Source of the DNA: Rhabdornis inornatus
Lineage: Eukaryota > Chordata > Aves > Passeriformes > Rhabdornithidae
Length of the DNA: 64,000 nucleotides
Direction of reading: 5' to 3'
Assembly (NCBI GenBank): GCA_013397075.1
Contig: VWZS01009698.1
Span: 107,980 to 171,979, forward strand
The notes below the pieces were generated by a model. That model was not told the origin of the DNA and did not search any database. It saw only the letters and a list, made by a program, of their open reading frames with translations. A program made the translations under genes and the position numbers. Shown here piece by piece: positions 12,301-24,440 of this stretch; positions within the stretch are counted from its first letter, which is position 1; the number at the start of each line of letters is the position of its first letter.

Positions 12301-13928
12301 TTGCCAGTTCCTCTCACGTAGGAAACTGCTTCTATAGGAGAGCACAGGAACTAAACCAGAATGTAATCCCTATGGCTTAATACCATCATGCATGAGTCAC
12401 CCTGACAAATTAAGTAGCTGTCTGCATTACTGCTCAGCAAGTTAAGGACTCATTTCATGGCTGTCAGGAGAAAACATTGCCCAGACTGGCCATCTTGGAG
12501 TGGACATGCAGGGAAATGAGATTGGGATGAGGAGCCTGGGGCTTGCCCGTGGTCACTGGGGGCAGAGTGCTTTCTCCAGTTGCTGGTTTGCAGTTGGACT
12601 TCTGTGGGGCTTCAAGCTGTGCATTTCTTCCTTTCAGTAACACCCCTTCTATGTCACTGCAGGCACAGTTTGGAGAAGAGATTTCACGGAGGGGTGGAAC
12701 TCTCCCCTCTCCCTGTGTGCATGTTTGCTGGGTGCACTCTTACAGCTCAGCAAAAGATTTCTTCAGACTTTATGCAGAATACTTGAAATAAGAGGAGAAA
12801 AAACAGTGAGTCCACTGACTTTTAATCCCTGCTTTCAACTTAACTCTGCTGCCTGTTAAATTTTCTTTCCAGGGACAAATAGTGACATACACTACACAGT
12901 GTCCATGTCTAAGCAGTTGTGCTCCTGGAGGATGGTCCCTGATCAGAGCAGGAGGCACAGAGGCATCAGAACCCACTTCTCAACTCAGCCTCCCTTGGTG
13001 GAGAACTTCTGCTGGCATTTGTTGGTTGGACATTGAGATTTCAGAATTACTCTGCTAGCAAAGGCTACAACAGAGGCATCATTATAATGACAAAAAGATG
13101 CCTGGCAGCAAGATATGGCAGGTTTCTCAGGCTGAGTTTTTCCATGTCCAGCTACATCTGGCAGAAGTAAATGCCCTGTGTGCTGAATGGGTGGTGACTG
13201 TGCTTTGCATGGTGGGGACAAATCTTAAGCATTCTGCATGGCTTCAGAAAGATCCTATTTTGTGGGTCTGCCCACTGCTGGTGCCTACAGTCTGGGGAAT
13301 ATTAAACCCTATAAAACTAGAGCAGCTGGCATGTGGCATAAGGACAATCACATTGGGTCTTTGTAGGTGCTCAAGAGAGTAAAAACCCAAAAAGGAAAGC
13401 GATACTGGTCCCAGTCCATCTCCCAGCTGGAGTCCTAGTCCAGTCTGGAGCAGGGTGACCAGCACTAACCAGCACATCATTCACTGTCCTTCAGTGTTGT
13501 GCAACCTCCCTGCAGCTCTCTGCAGTTTTTTTACTTTATCTGCCTTGAGTAATACTTTATCAGCAGCATCAGGTTGGTGCTGATAATGGGGCAGGATATG
13601 TGGTCTCAGCACAGCAGGCAGGGCTCAGCTGAGGGAATCCCTGCTCAGAGCAGGGGTTGCTGGCTGTCCCTGTCCACTGCATGTAGCAGCGCTGTCTCAA
13701 GCTGCTCCAGAGCAGTTCAGAGTTCCTGTGCCTATTGGAGGAGGGCAGTGCTGGAGCTGGGACATGGACTTGGACAAATCTGTCTCCATGGTCTGTGTTA
13801 GTCAGCTTGGCATCAGCCAGAGATGAGGCACTGCACAGGGTGGGCTCCTCACACTCCTCCACTGCCCATGTGGGCTGCTGTGCTGGTGCTGCCAGCAAGG
13901 GCAGAGCTCCAGCTGAGCTCCCTTTGAC
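9346..13928. other. Intergenic region between RFC2 and LAT2, possibly including LAT2 3' UTR
   Basis: About 4.6 kb without a recognised exon. Open frames here are short, overlap on both strands and resemble no family. Its right-hand part may belong to the LAT2 3' UTR, but only weak polyadenylation variants were found on the - strand (GATAAA near 13,535 and 13,555; ATTAAA near 12,820). The LAT2 transcript end is therefore unplaced. Confidence 0.5.
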
Positions 13929-14045
13929 ATAAACCAAATCCTTCCACCCCTGAATAACCACCATAAACCAGATCCTTCCACCCCTAAATAACCACCATAA
14001 ACCAAATCCTTCCACCCCTGAATAACCCCCATAAACCAAATCCAC
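13929..14045. repeat. 34-base tandem repeat, about 3.5 copies, just 3' of the LAT2 stop
   Basis: The unit TAAACCAAATCCTTCCACCC followed by CTGAATAACCACCA recurs exactly every 34 bases, at 13930, 13964, 13998 and 14032, with one to three changes per copy. On the LAT2 strand it starts about 35 bases after the stop codon, so it should lie in the 3' UTR. The array also keeps a - strand frame open; that is a repeat effect and not a gene. Confidence 0.9.
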
Positions 14046-14079
14046 CCTACATTAACATACCAACCATTTACTCTTGCTT

Positions 14080-17000
14080 CTACCTTTGCTGTGACATCAG
14101 GGCAGGGCCTGACACAGGACATGTGTTGATGTAGTCTGGCTCATCATCCAGGCTTTCTGTCAGCGACGCTGTAGGTGAGGATGGGAAGCACTTATCAGTG
14201 AGTGGGTTGGTGTAAAAACACACAGACCACTGACACACCATGTATCCTGCCAAAATTTAGCCTTTGGTGCTGACATGTTTTTGTGCCTGGGCTAAGAAAA
14301 CTCAGATCAGTGTCAAGGTCTCCTTGAAGAGGCTTCAATATGGTCACAGCAAATTTGCAAACACTCTGGGCAGCTCTTCAGAGCCAAAATAGGTTTAATC
14401 TAGAGAGTGTGCAAACAGGAATCAGTTTACTTAGACAATTCTCACACCAGAGACACAAAGCTCTTAAATATATATGTGTACACTCCCCACTATCCCCTAG
14501 GCCAGAACTACCCTTATGCCTTACAGGAAGCCACAAGTTAAGCTGTGGTTAAAAGGGTCAGCTTGAGAAATAGGCCCCCTTTCTACAGCAGGAGAGTCAA
14601 GGGCTGAGCCACTGGGTGTGTGCACAAAGTTCTGTGTCACAGGAGATGACACGGCTGCAGTTGCACTGGAACAGCCTCAAATGTAAGAGGACAGAAGACC
14701 TGAAGAGCAATGTTTTTCTGTAGCACCCCATGGTCAGGGTTTAGGCACAGCCACCCAAATGGTGGCCTTTGAGTACAATAAACACCAAGTCCCAACAGAG
14801 CAGCGTTCAGTTACAGGAGTGTGTCACAATTTGCACATTGCCTTGGATATTCATCATGGACAATTGGGAAAAAAATTAACTCAAGACAGGGTGATGGCTG
14901 TGTCGCCCTTGCATGGTCTATACTGGCCTAGTGCACCAGGCACTCTGCTCATGGGCCCCATCCCCAAACAGCAAATAACAGCTGGGAAGATACCTTTTCC
15001 TTGCTGCAGCTTCCATGTCTGTATTGCCATGCTGTTCTCGTAGTCTACAGCGTCATCTGTGACAAGGAAGAGTTTGGACAGGATGATACTGGACAGCAAA
15101 TGGAGCAAAAAAGGGCCTTTGTGAAACCCCCTCCTGCCACTGTGCTGTGCACGTGGCTGAGTTTCCAGCCAGCACAGATCTGCTGATGCTGCCTCATCAT
15201 TTTTCCAGCCCTGGCCACGTGCCTGGATATCTGCAGGCACGGATGGGGATCAGACAGGTCCCTGCTGCTCCTGCCTCCTCTAATCACTCTGCACAAAGCC
15301 AGGCAGGAGCAGGGCAGGCTTTAGCAGTGCAGAAGGCATGTGTTAACTCACAGAAAGAAACCAAACTGACTTCCTATTTTGATTGCAACATCCCAGGACT
15401 GATGCTGAAAGTCCTAAAGAGACACTGTGGTCCAGTGTCATCCTCCAGAAGCTTCCTGGCTGCAGCCTTCTTGTGCTGGATTTGGTGAGAAACCTGAGCT
15501 AGGGGCTAGAACCATAATCATCCTGGCTAAACAACATTAAAAACCAAGAGATGCAGACCCCAAAGCTCCTGAATTGCTGCAGAAACCACCAAGTGAATGG
15601 CATCAGGGTGGAAGTATCACCATGTGCATTTTCCTGTGGAAAGGGGAAATGTTCCAGGCCTGCTGAGTGTGTGCAGCAGCCCTTGCTCACCAGCTCCATG
15701 GCACAGAGCTGGTAGGAAGAGCTGAGCTGTGAACAAGCAGGTTTCTCTTGGCTAAGCAGGTCACCATCCTTCTCTGCACTTTGTGTGGCACATGAATTGT
15801 GACAGCAACACACTTACCTGAATCAGAACCCTGAGATGCTCCAATGGTGACATTTTCATAGGAATAGGAATCCTCATCTTTCTCTGGTGGAGAGAAGAAA
15901 GAGGAGTGACAAAGGACCTATGGACGTGTAAATGACGTGGGAAGATCCCTCAGCACCTGCAGGAGGGAGCTGTTTCCTGCAGTGAAATGTAGATTAGCTA
16001 AAAAATGTAGTCTTTGTGACGGCCTGTGGTGACCAAGTGATGGAGTATCCAAGTATGGTGGAATCAGGTGGTCACTCCTTGTGGTCACAGGAGCACAATC
16101 ACCAATGGTTTTGGGCTGTCCTGTCTATAGGCAACAGATGGACTGACAGGGGCTTGGACATCCCTCAAATCCCACAGCTCTGCTCTATCTTTTTAATGAA
16201 TTTGTCTCCTGGACCCACACTTGCTTCAGGCCATACACAGTGGTGCACAGACCAGCAAGAACAGTCTCACAAGCTCCCTGGAGCCATGGGACAACCAAGG
16301 AACCCACCTTGCTTGCCTGGGGAACTACGACACGGTGGATGGAAGAGCCTGGTGCAATTGTAGTAGTGATCCATGGAGATGGGCTCCCTGTGAGAAGAGC
16401 AGCACTGTTAGCTCCTCCTGCCCAGCACAGGCTCCCAGGCTGAGCTATGGGAGCACCAGGACAGCACTGGGACCAGTATGGTTCCACCTAGCCGTGCTGA
16501 GGGCAGCACAGGGTACTTACACATAGTCATTCTCTTCTTGCAGGCAGCTCTCTGCAAGAACAAGGGTTTGCTGTCAGCACTCCACCATGGCATCAACCTG
16601 AACAGGCATCCCTGGGCACAGCTGGACAAACCCCCCAGCACCACCACAGCCCACAGCCCCACAGCCTGTCCACAGCAGAGCCAGGTGGCTGGAGCAAGGG
16701 AGGTAGCCCTGATCCACCCCAGGTCCTGAGAAAGCCCTGGCTCACCACTTCTCATGGACACGTCCTGCCAGCTGGCAGGGAGATGGAGAATATGCTCCCT
16801 GCCTTGGGAAAGGAGAGCACAGCCCCACCCACCAATAATCCTCTTAGGGCAGGCACCGGCTCACACTGCCCCGGGAGGGAGCAGGGGCTGGGAGCATCCG
16901 TCCCCCTCTGCTCTGCCCGTTAATCAGATCTGTGTGTGTCTTACAAAGCAATCTCTAAATTGACTGAGACAGAGCTCTGCCAGCTGCAGTGCCAGCTGCC

Positions 17001-20000
17001 TGTGTGCTCCCTGCCAGCTCCCATCCCCTGGCACCTCCCATCCCCTCGGCAGCCTTCCTTCCAAACCCCCAGACATACGGCTGCAGCATTTACCTGTCAG
17101 GAAATTCTGGTACCTGGACTCATCCCTGCTCCCTGGGGACAAGAGAGGGACACATTACACATGAACTGTAGCTGAGTGATGGGAGCAGTTTGGCCAGGGA
17201 GGCACCATGCATTTCAGCACCAGCAGCTCTACCCCCACTCAGCTCTGAGGTCAGGGGTCAGGGCTGCAAGGTTGGACAGTCCAGGGTACAGGAATTGGGA
17301 CGGGCAGGGGTGATATTTTAGACAAACTCTGCCTGTGGCTCCAACCAGGACTGGTCAGCCACAGCAGGATGAGCACTGGGCTTTAAAGTCAGACCCAGGA
17401 TAGATGCACATTAAGATGGACATGGACCTGTTGGAGCAAGTCCAGAGGAGTGAACAAGGATGCTCCAAGGGCTGGAGCCCCTCTGCTCTGGAGACAGCCT
17501 GGGAAAGTTGGGGTTGTTCATCCTGGACAAGAGAAGGCTTTGGGGAGACCTTAGAGACCCTTCTAAACGGGAGAGGGACTTTGGACAAGGGTTGGGAGTG
17601 ACAGGACAAGGGGAATAGCTTCAACCTGACAGAGGACAGGGTTAGGTGGGATGTTGGGAAGAGATTTTTCCCTGTGGGGGTGGTGAGGTCCTGGCACAGG
17701 CTGCCCAGAGCAGCTGTGGCTGCCCCATTCCTGAAAGTGTCCAAAACTAGGTTGGAGCAGCCTGGGATAGTGGAAGGTGTCCCTGCCCATGGCAGGGGGT
17801 TGGAAGGAGATGAGCCTTAAGGTCCCTTCCAGCTCCAGCTGCTCTGTGATTCACTGTGTCTGTCCCAGGAAGCTGCTCACCATATCCACTGTGACGGGAG
17901 GCACTGAGCTCTTCAGTGGCTTTGCTGAAAGAAAGAAAAGAGACCTAAAATCCCTGGTCTGAGCAAACCCTACCAGCAGTTACACACCACCAGAAGGGCC
18001 ATCCATGAAACCCCCCTGCAAGGTTATCAAGCACACATATGGAGCAAGGGGAGATTAAGGATTTGGGGTAAAATCCTCAAATGGGAATAACTATGCTTGA
18101 ATATTGCAGCAGAGTTATCATGGCTGTGTAGTTACTGGGGGTTTTGGTGATGGGGAGAAGGGGATTTATCACACCAAACTGCTTATAAGTGAATAATGGC
18201 CATTTCTTTTCCTTGATGTATCTATTATGTACAGCCACAGCTCACTTTCCTGGGTTTGATTTAATCAGTTGCCAGAAGAATGCAGTCAGACTGAAGAAAA
18301 TCCAGAAAAGTCTAAACATACTATTGACCATCAATAAATGAAGCAACCTGATCAAGTTGAAGATGTCCCTGCTCCTCACCAGGGGGTTGGACTATATGAC
18401 CTTGAAAGGTCCCTTGCAACCCAAACTATTCTTTGATTCTAGATACAGCCCAAGCCACATCTCTAAGGCCCAGAATGCTATCCCAAATGTTCATGTATGT
18501 TGGGTGAACTTCATCCAGTCTTGGCACTAGAGCTAGATTTTATTTGGGTTTTTTCCTACCTTGCTGTTGATAAGTTTTCAGGTTCCTTAATACTTTCCAG
18601 CCTTCGGGTTGCAACTGGCAACAACAAAATTACTGTGTTAATTATTATAGCAACAGCAGATATTTCAAACAGCACAGAACATCTACCAGAGAGGAATCCC
18701 TGGGACTGGCAAGCATTTTTCTAATGCATTCTAAAATAGCTTCCAAATTGTTCCTTGAATGTTCAAAAATGCTCAAAACAACAACTAGACAAAAAGCTGG
18801 TGCAGATCACAGAGCTTGCAAACACTCGCTGGAGGAAGCTGCAATCCCAGCTGCTGCCTTGTCACCTATTGTCCCCCAAACCCACTTGGTTTGGGGCCAT
18901 TTCCCTCCCTCCACACTGCAAGGTGCAGCTGAGAGCTTTGGTCAGGCTGGGATGAAAGACTTGCAGAGGGGTTAAGGGGTTGGACCCAGCAGAGTCCTGG
19001 GGCAGGGCAGAGCCATCTGCAGACAGACATGTTTCACACAGACCTGGCAGCTGCTCCTCGTGACATAAAACTCAAAAGGTCAGTGCTGAGCCCAAGCTGC
19101 TGCAGGAAGCAGTGAGGGGATGATGAGTGAGTCACTCCTATCGCCCACACCTTCATTTTCACAGGGTGCACAGCATGGCTCCAAGAGCCCCAGTAGTTGA
19201 GGTGTCACTTGTCAATGACAGTGCTTTAGTCAATTATTATCAATGCAAAGGGCATTTTTTCCCTACAGCTCAGAATTCCCATACCTAGAAGCATCTAAGG
19301 TGGCTTGGACAATCCAGGTCTCATCATTTCATGGCCTGGCTTCAAGGTGACCCTTGGAATGTTACCTTCCCCCAGCTGTATGCATGCAGGGCCCTCACAG
19401 CACAAGGCAGGAGCCACATGCAATGTTTATACTCACTGGTGTGGGATCGAACCACCTCAAATCTCTGCTGGCTTCCGAGCCTGGAAAAAATAGCAATACA
19501 GCCTCAGCTGAATGCTGGGGTTTATGACAAGGAAAACAGATACAAGAGACCTGACTGGTGAGTGGAGGGCAGAGAGCAGCGTGCTGGGCTCTGTGAGGTG
19601 CCAAGCTGCATCACTCAGCATGTCGTGCAGGACCTGTGTGACCTGGGAGCATCTTCTTTGATCCTTTAAAGAAAAGATGTGGTTTTGGACCACTGGTAGA
19701 GCACGCAATGTCAGCAAGGGAACGATCCAGGATTGAGGAAAACATCATTTAGGATAATTCCCATTCTGATGCTTCAGCCACCAAAGGCCAGAAGAACCTT
19801 ACCCACAAAAAAGTGGATGTTCATGCATGAAATGGCTTCAAACCCCACAGCTTTACCTCCACTGCTGCCTCTGCCTCTCCCATCATCCCTTAACATCAAC
19901 ATGAATAAAATAACATTATCAATAATAACCTATGCCCAGTAACCTCTTTTAGTTAATCTCTTAGTTAATCCCTTTAGTTAATCTCTTTAGTTAATAGGAG

Positions 20001-22000
20001 AACTGCTTTTCAGAGCACAAGAGAATTCAATGCCTTTTCTACTTCAGGTGTTTCTACACAGGTACTTATTAATTCCAATTTTGGGAACCCTTTCCCCCTT
20101 TTTCATTGGGGCTGCCCCCTACTCCACTGGGATTCATGGACTGGTGGGAGAGCTGTCAAAAAACCCAAACACAGAGTCAAACTTAGCTTGCAAGACACCC
20201 AAACCAGAGCTCTAAAAAGAGCACACAACACCACAAACCTGAACCCAAACCAGGTGTAATTTTCAGGAAGTTGGGACAGTTCAGCCAGTGAGGGATGGAG
20301 CCTGTGGGAGACAGAGCCTTCAGTGGCTGCTCCATCAGACTACAATGGATCACTCCAGAGCCTTTCCCCACAGGAACAAAACCCCAACCCCTTGGAGGCC
20401 TTTGAGAGCCCCATTGCACCTTGTTTGCTCCTGTAGCAAAGCTTACAACCCAACTTTTCTTTTTTTAACAGCATTTACTGTGGTTTGTTTGATGCTGAAG
20501 GAAATAAGGGGGAGTACACTGCATTTCCTTCATTTCTTGTGCCGCAGGTCAGTGGTTGCTCTGGTCCAACCAGCACCACCCAAAGGCAGGGGCTTCTTTA
20601 TGAAATAAATAACCTTTCTAGCTCATCTCAGGGCACAACAGAACAGGATAAGAACTTGCCCTTCTCTCCCAGACCTTTTCCAACTAGTTAATGATTCATC
20701 ACAGTCAGAGCTTCAGTTTCATTTCAGATTATTCTCTGTACAGGCATTGCCCCTTCAGCAGCACCTTGGGCTGGGCCACACTGCCTTACATCCCATCCTG
20801 GCATTAATTTATTTTTTATAAACCCAGATTTCAGCTTGGGTCTGGCTCTGGGGCTCACCCTGGGTGAGTTGTTTGGGGGAGAAACATGATTGGAAAAGCA
20901 ACTTACTGGCTCCTCTGCTCATTCAGCTGTGTCTCCCGTTTGGTAGCTGGAAGACAAGGGAACAAAAAGTTCTTAGAAAGGATGAGTTGGGAGTTAGAAA
21001 TCAGAAAGGCCAATAAAAGACATTCACAAAATTTCTTCAGCACCTAAGGACAGTGGAGGCAGTGAGCAGCAGTTGCAGTAGGGTTTCGATGAGGTTTTTT
21101 TTCTAATTTTAATTGTTTAAATTTGAATTTGAATTGTTTAAATTGTGTTTTTTGTCTCAAACCCCACAAAGCAAAGCAGCCAGTCCTGCCCCAAACCACA
21201 AACTGCAGCCTCTCCCCCATTAAAACCCAGCCAGTGCTCGGGGAGGGGCTCAAACCCCACTGGGTGCTCACCCTGCTCTCTGTATAAATTCATCCTCCAG
21301 TTCCCCTTCCTTGCCTGCACTTCTGTTCCAGACCCTGGGCAGGATTGGTGTGACTGGAGCGAGTCCTGCCGGGGGAGTCCCAAAGCCACCCACCAGGATG
21401 AGCAGGGAGAGGGACCTGCAGGCCACAGTGTCACATCTGGCCCAGGGAAGGAAGGAAGGGGTGTCACACCTGTCCCAGGGAGGGAAGGAGTGCTGCAGTT
21501 TTGGGTGCCCCTTCCCTTCTGGCTCTCTGGCAGATCCCCATAAGGGCAAAGCTGAGTAGAACCGAGTCCCCATGGGGGGACAATCAGAGAGGAAATCCCG
21601 GCCAGGGCAGGGGCAGGGACAGAAGCAGGGCCAGGAACAGGGGCAGGAGCAGGGGATGGAGCAGGGGCAGGGACAGGAGCAGGGGATGGAGCAGGAGCAG
21701 GGGATTGAGCAGGGGCAGGGACAGGAGCAGGGGATGGAGCAGGAGCAGGAGCAGGGACAGGGGATGGAGCAGGAGCAGGGGCAGGGACAGGGGATGGAGC
21801 AGGGGCAGGGACAGGGACAGGAGCAGGAGCACGGGCAGAAGCAGGGCCAGGAACAGGACCAGGGGCAGGAGCAGGGACAGGGGCAGGGGCAGGGACAGGG
21901 GCAGGGACTCACCTGGGGACAGCTGGCACCTGATGCAGAGGCTGACGGCCGCCCCCAGCAGCATCAGCGCTGCGGCTGCCCAGAGCTCCAGCTGTGCCAT
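14080..22000 (-). CDS. LAT2: Linker for activation of T cells family member 2 (NTAL/LAB), complete 11-exon CDS
   Basis: LAT2 is a raft-anchored transmembrane adaptor of B cells, mast cells and myeloid cells that is tyrosine-phosphorylated after antigen or Fc-receptor signalling and recruits GRB2. Exons in transcript order: 22000-21913, 20946-20907, 19480-19437, 18614-18560, 17924-17881, 17132-17094, 16551-16521, 16387-16308, 15883-15818, 15056-14994 and 14168-14080. They sum to 639 bases, 212 residues plus TAG, in unbroken phase. Visible parts are a short outside N-terminus, a membrane segment about residues 6-24, a CIRC palmitoylation motif (22-25) and a cytoplasmic tail with YxN GRB2-type sites at Y98 (YQN), Y149 (YENV), Y168 (YENS) and Y196 (YIN). 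DYVEPI (112-117) and YYN (122-124) match the mammalian YIDPI/YYN block. Human LAT2 has 243 residues. An AG 13 bases before the ATG suggests a separate upstream 5' UTR exon. Confidence 0.93.
17399..17858 (+). repeat. CR1 LINE fragment, about 460 bases
   Basis: The 3' part of a CR1 element on the + strand, inside the LAT2 intron between the 17881 and 17132 exon ends. It shows AAGTCCAGAGGAG, GGTTGTTCATCCTGGA, GGCACAGGCTGCCCAGAGCA and CTTAAGGTCCCTTCCAGCTC. It ends 22 bases from a LAT2 exon. Confidence 0.9.
18343..18441 (+). repeat. CR1 LINE 3'-terminal fragment
   Basis: A short CR1 tail in a LAT2 intron: GGGGGTTGGACTATATGACC, then TTGAAAGGTCCCTTGCAACC and the terminal TTCTTTGATTCT. Confidence 0.8.
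19944..19994. repeat. Short tandem repeat of a 13-14 base TTTAGTTAATCTC unit
   Basis: Four near-identical copies of (C)TCTTTAGTTAAT lie head to tail in a LAT2 intron. They differ by single-base insertions or deletions and one C/T change. Confidence 0.8.
21595..21908. repeat. G-rich minisatellite in LAT2 intron 1
   Basis: About 310 bases built from hexamers GGGGCA, GGGACA and GGAGCA plus the spacer GGGATGGA, arranged in a higher-order unit. It is purine- and G-rich on the + strand, so the LAT2 transcript is C-rich here and the template strand could form G-quadruplexes. The array ends about 5 bases from the LAT2 exon-1 splice donor. Because the unit is a multiple of three with few stops, it creates open frames on both strands. 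Confidence 0.95.
21913..22000 (-). CDS. LAT2: LAT2 first coding exon: transmembrane segment and palmitoylation motif
   Basis: This exon codes for the start Met, the hydrophobic LWAAAALMLLGAAVSL segment and the CxxC motif, ending AG|GTGAGT. The ATG (22000-21998) is in good context (GGCCATGG). The frame stays open upstream, but nothing there resembles the family. The same frame also runs on into the intron-1 minisatellite without a stop until about 21584. Confidence 0.9.
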
Positions 22001-24394
22001 GGCCCCAAACCAGCCTGGAACACACGGCCAGGGGACCCCATCAGCTTTGGGGGGGTACACAGGGTGTGGGGACATCCCTGAGAGAGCTTTTAAATTTGGA
22101 GAATTTGGGAGAAAATTTCTGAATGGGGTTTTTCTAGGAAACAGATTTAAGCAGTTTTTTTTTTTTTTAAGTGGTTTTGGGAAATGTATTTTTCCGGAGA
22201 GAAGTGGGGAAAAAACCTGTTCATTTAACAGGCAAGGCACTTTTTAGCACAAAAATGAACAATATTAAGTAATAAAACTTTTTGCTGCTCTGAAGAGATG
22301 ACAGATTTAGAAAAGTTTTTTTCTGTGGGTTGCAGCCCAGCTCACTCGGTCTGTTCTGAGTCCCTCCAGAGCTGGGAAATGTCACAGCCCAGGCCAGGCC
22401 TGGTGGGACACAGGTGTGAGCTCCGGGTGCTCCTCTGGGTTTTCAGTCTAGAGCAGGTTTGAACAATTCCAAGAAAAAGGAAAAAAAGCACAGGGAGCTT
22501 TTTTGCCTCAGCTGGCCAGAAATTAACCAAGAGCACAGGAGAGCTCTCTGCTGCTGTGCACTGCAGCCAGCACGGTCTGTGTGAAGGATGGGGGGAGCCA
22601 GGGCAGTCTGTGATAACAAACTCTGCACCTCTGCTCTCCCCCTTCACTCCTGGAACCAGGCTTAAAGCTGTAGAACTCAACATTCAACACCAACAGAACA
22701 GACAACTGGGGATACAAGCATCATAAAGTCACCCCAAAAAGCCGAGTGCTGTTCACCCTCCCACCCACGGAGGATGCTGGGCATGCAGGAGGGGCTTTGG
22801 GTTATGGCACAGCAGCAGGGGCAATGCCCTGAATTCTGAATTACTCATTGCCAATCCCCAAATCCATCCTGCTGCCATCAAACAGCACACAGTCATTCTT
22901 TAATATCTAGAAGAGAGCACAAAAGGCAGGCCTCAGCAATTTTTAAACACTCAAGATCTTTGCACAATGTGTTGTGGCTCTTTCCTGCAGCTCACAGTGA
23001 CTTCCAGTGTTAAATTCCCCACTCCTTTTTCTGCATTAAGCTGCCTCAGCCAGTGACTCTTCCCCTCCTTTCCAGGACAGGCTTTTCCACAAACAGCAGC
23101 TAACATTTTTTAACAATCAGCATGATTTGGCTTCAACTTCTTCCTTTAAAATACAAAACATCCTGCAAATATCACAGAAAGCAGCCTGCTGGCACTGAGA
23201 TGGATCATTGAGCCCATTCCTATTCCCCAGGGTCAGATTTTCTTTAGTTACAGATTATTTTAATTTATTTCTGTTTTTAATAAACTTCCTTTTTTCCCTA
23301 GGGATGGAGACTCTTCAACATGCCAAAGGCCAGTACATGATCTTTTTTTGGCTGGCAGGAAGCTTTCCTCCTGCCTACCTTCAACCTCTCTTATAACAAC
23401 TTAAGCCTGTATTAAATTGGTGAATGGAGGAGGAAAGATATATTATAGCAATTGATAATTAAAATAATTCAAAATAATGAAACAAATGCCAGTAGCAGAC
23501 AACAGAAGGCAGGAGCTTGATTCTGCCCTGCTCAGCACCTTCTGCCTCTGCTTGATTAAAATGGAATAAACATTTCCCTGCCCAAACTCTGCAGAAGTTT
23601 GGAAGTTGCTCTGACAGCCTTGTCATATCAGAGAAAACCCAAAGCCTCCTGTGGCAGCTGGGTCTGTGGGGGCTGAGCAACTTCCTCCTGTCCCTGCCAG
23701 GCACTGGGAACAGCAGCTGAGCACCTTGGAGCTTTGTGCTCCAGTTTGTCCTTGAAGCCTCAGTCCTGTGCCACGGTCCTGATCATCAGGGCATGGGGAA
23801 AATAATCATGGTGTAAATCAGCATGGGGCAGGGAAAGGAGGGGAAGGAAAATCCCTCATTTCCACTCAGACAGACCTTGAGCAAAGCCAGGAGCAAGGGC
23901 TGAAGGGGTTTGGTGTCAGCATCTTCCCAGTGGTCCCCAAACACCACGGGCTGCCCAGAAATGACCTCGAGGAGGCTTTGAGCCCTCCCTTCACTTGAGA
24001 ACAAACTGGGACTATTCCTCTCATGTTCCAGGTTCCCTGGGCTCTCCAGGACCTGGCTTTGCCTTTTATAGGCCCCCAGAGGCCTCTCTTTCCCTGCACA
24101 GTGTTTTGCAGCACTTTCTGAAGAAGATGAGATGAGTTATTCTAAATTTAAGTGCCCACACCTGCACACACCCACCCCAGAGGTGCAGGACCAGAACCCA
24201 AAAGAGCCTAGTCAAAACCATGTGCTTTCTCCCATCATTTTTCCTTTGCTCAGCATTCCCCATGGAGATCATGAGCTGTGGATCATCCCTGAAGCATCTC
24301 CAAGAGGCAGCTGAGGGGAGTTGGTGCCTCAACGCTGGTGACTAAAATATAAAGGGCTGCAATAGTACTGCTTTGTCTGTGGGTTTCCTGGCTT

Positions 24395-24440
24395 CTTTTC
24401 TTTTTCTTTTTTTTTTTTTTTCTTCTTTATTTTTCTTTAA
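24395..24440. repeat. T-rich low-complexity tract
   Basis: A run of T interrupted by single C and A bases, including about 14 uninterrupted T. It is simple sequence with no neighbouring retroposon body recognised. Confidence 0.8.

Noticed and set aside
13569..14122. - strand frames of 106 and 158 codons with Trp/Phe/Val-rich repeats
   Set aside because: They cover the 34-base repeat and 3' UTR; the true LAT2 frame ends at 14080.
16746..16764. A 19-base micro-exon of LAT2 between the 17094 and 16551 exon ends
   Set aside because: It has splice-like borders, but including it breaks phase. Joining the 17094 and 16551 ends directly gives continuous family similarity.
21268..22247. Four 170-250 codon frames over the LAT2 intron-1 minisatellite as protein genes
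   Set aside because: All four derive from the tandem repeat. Only the LAT2 exon inside 21913-22000 is conserved.
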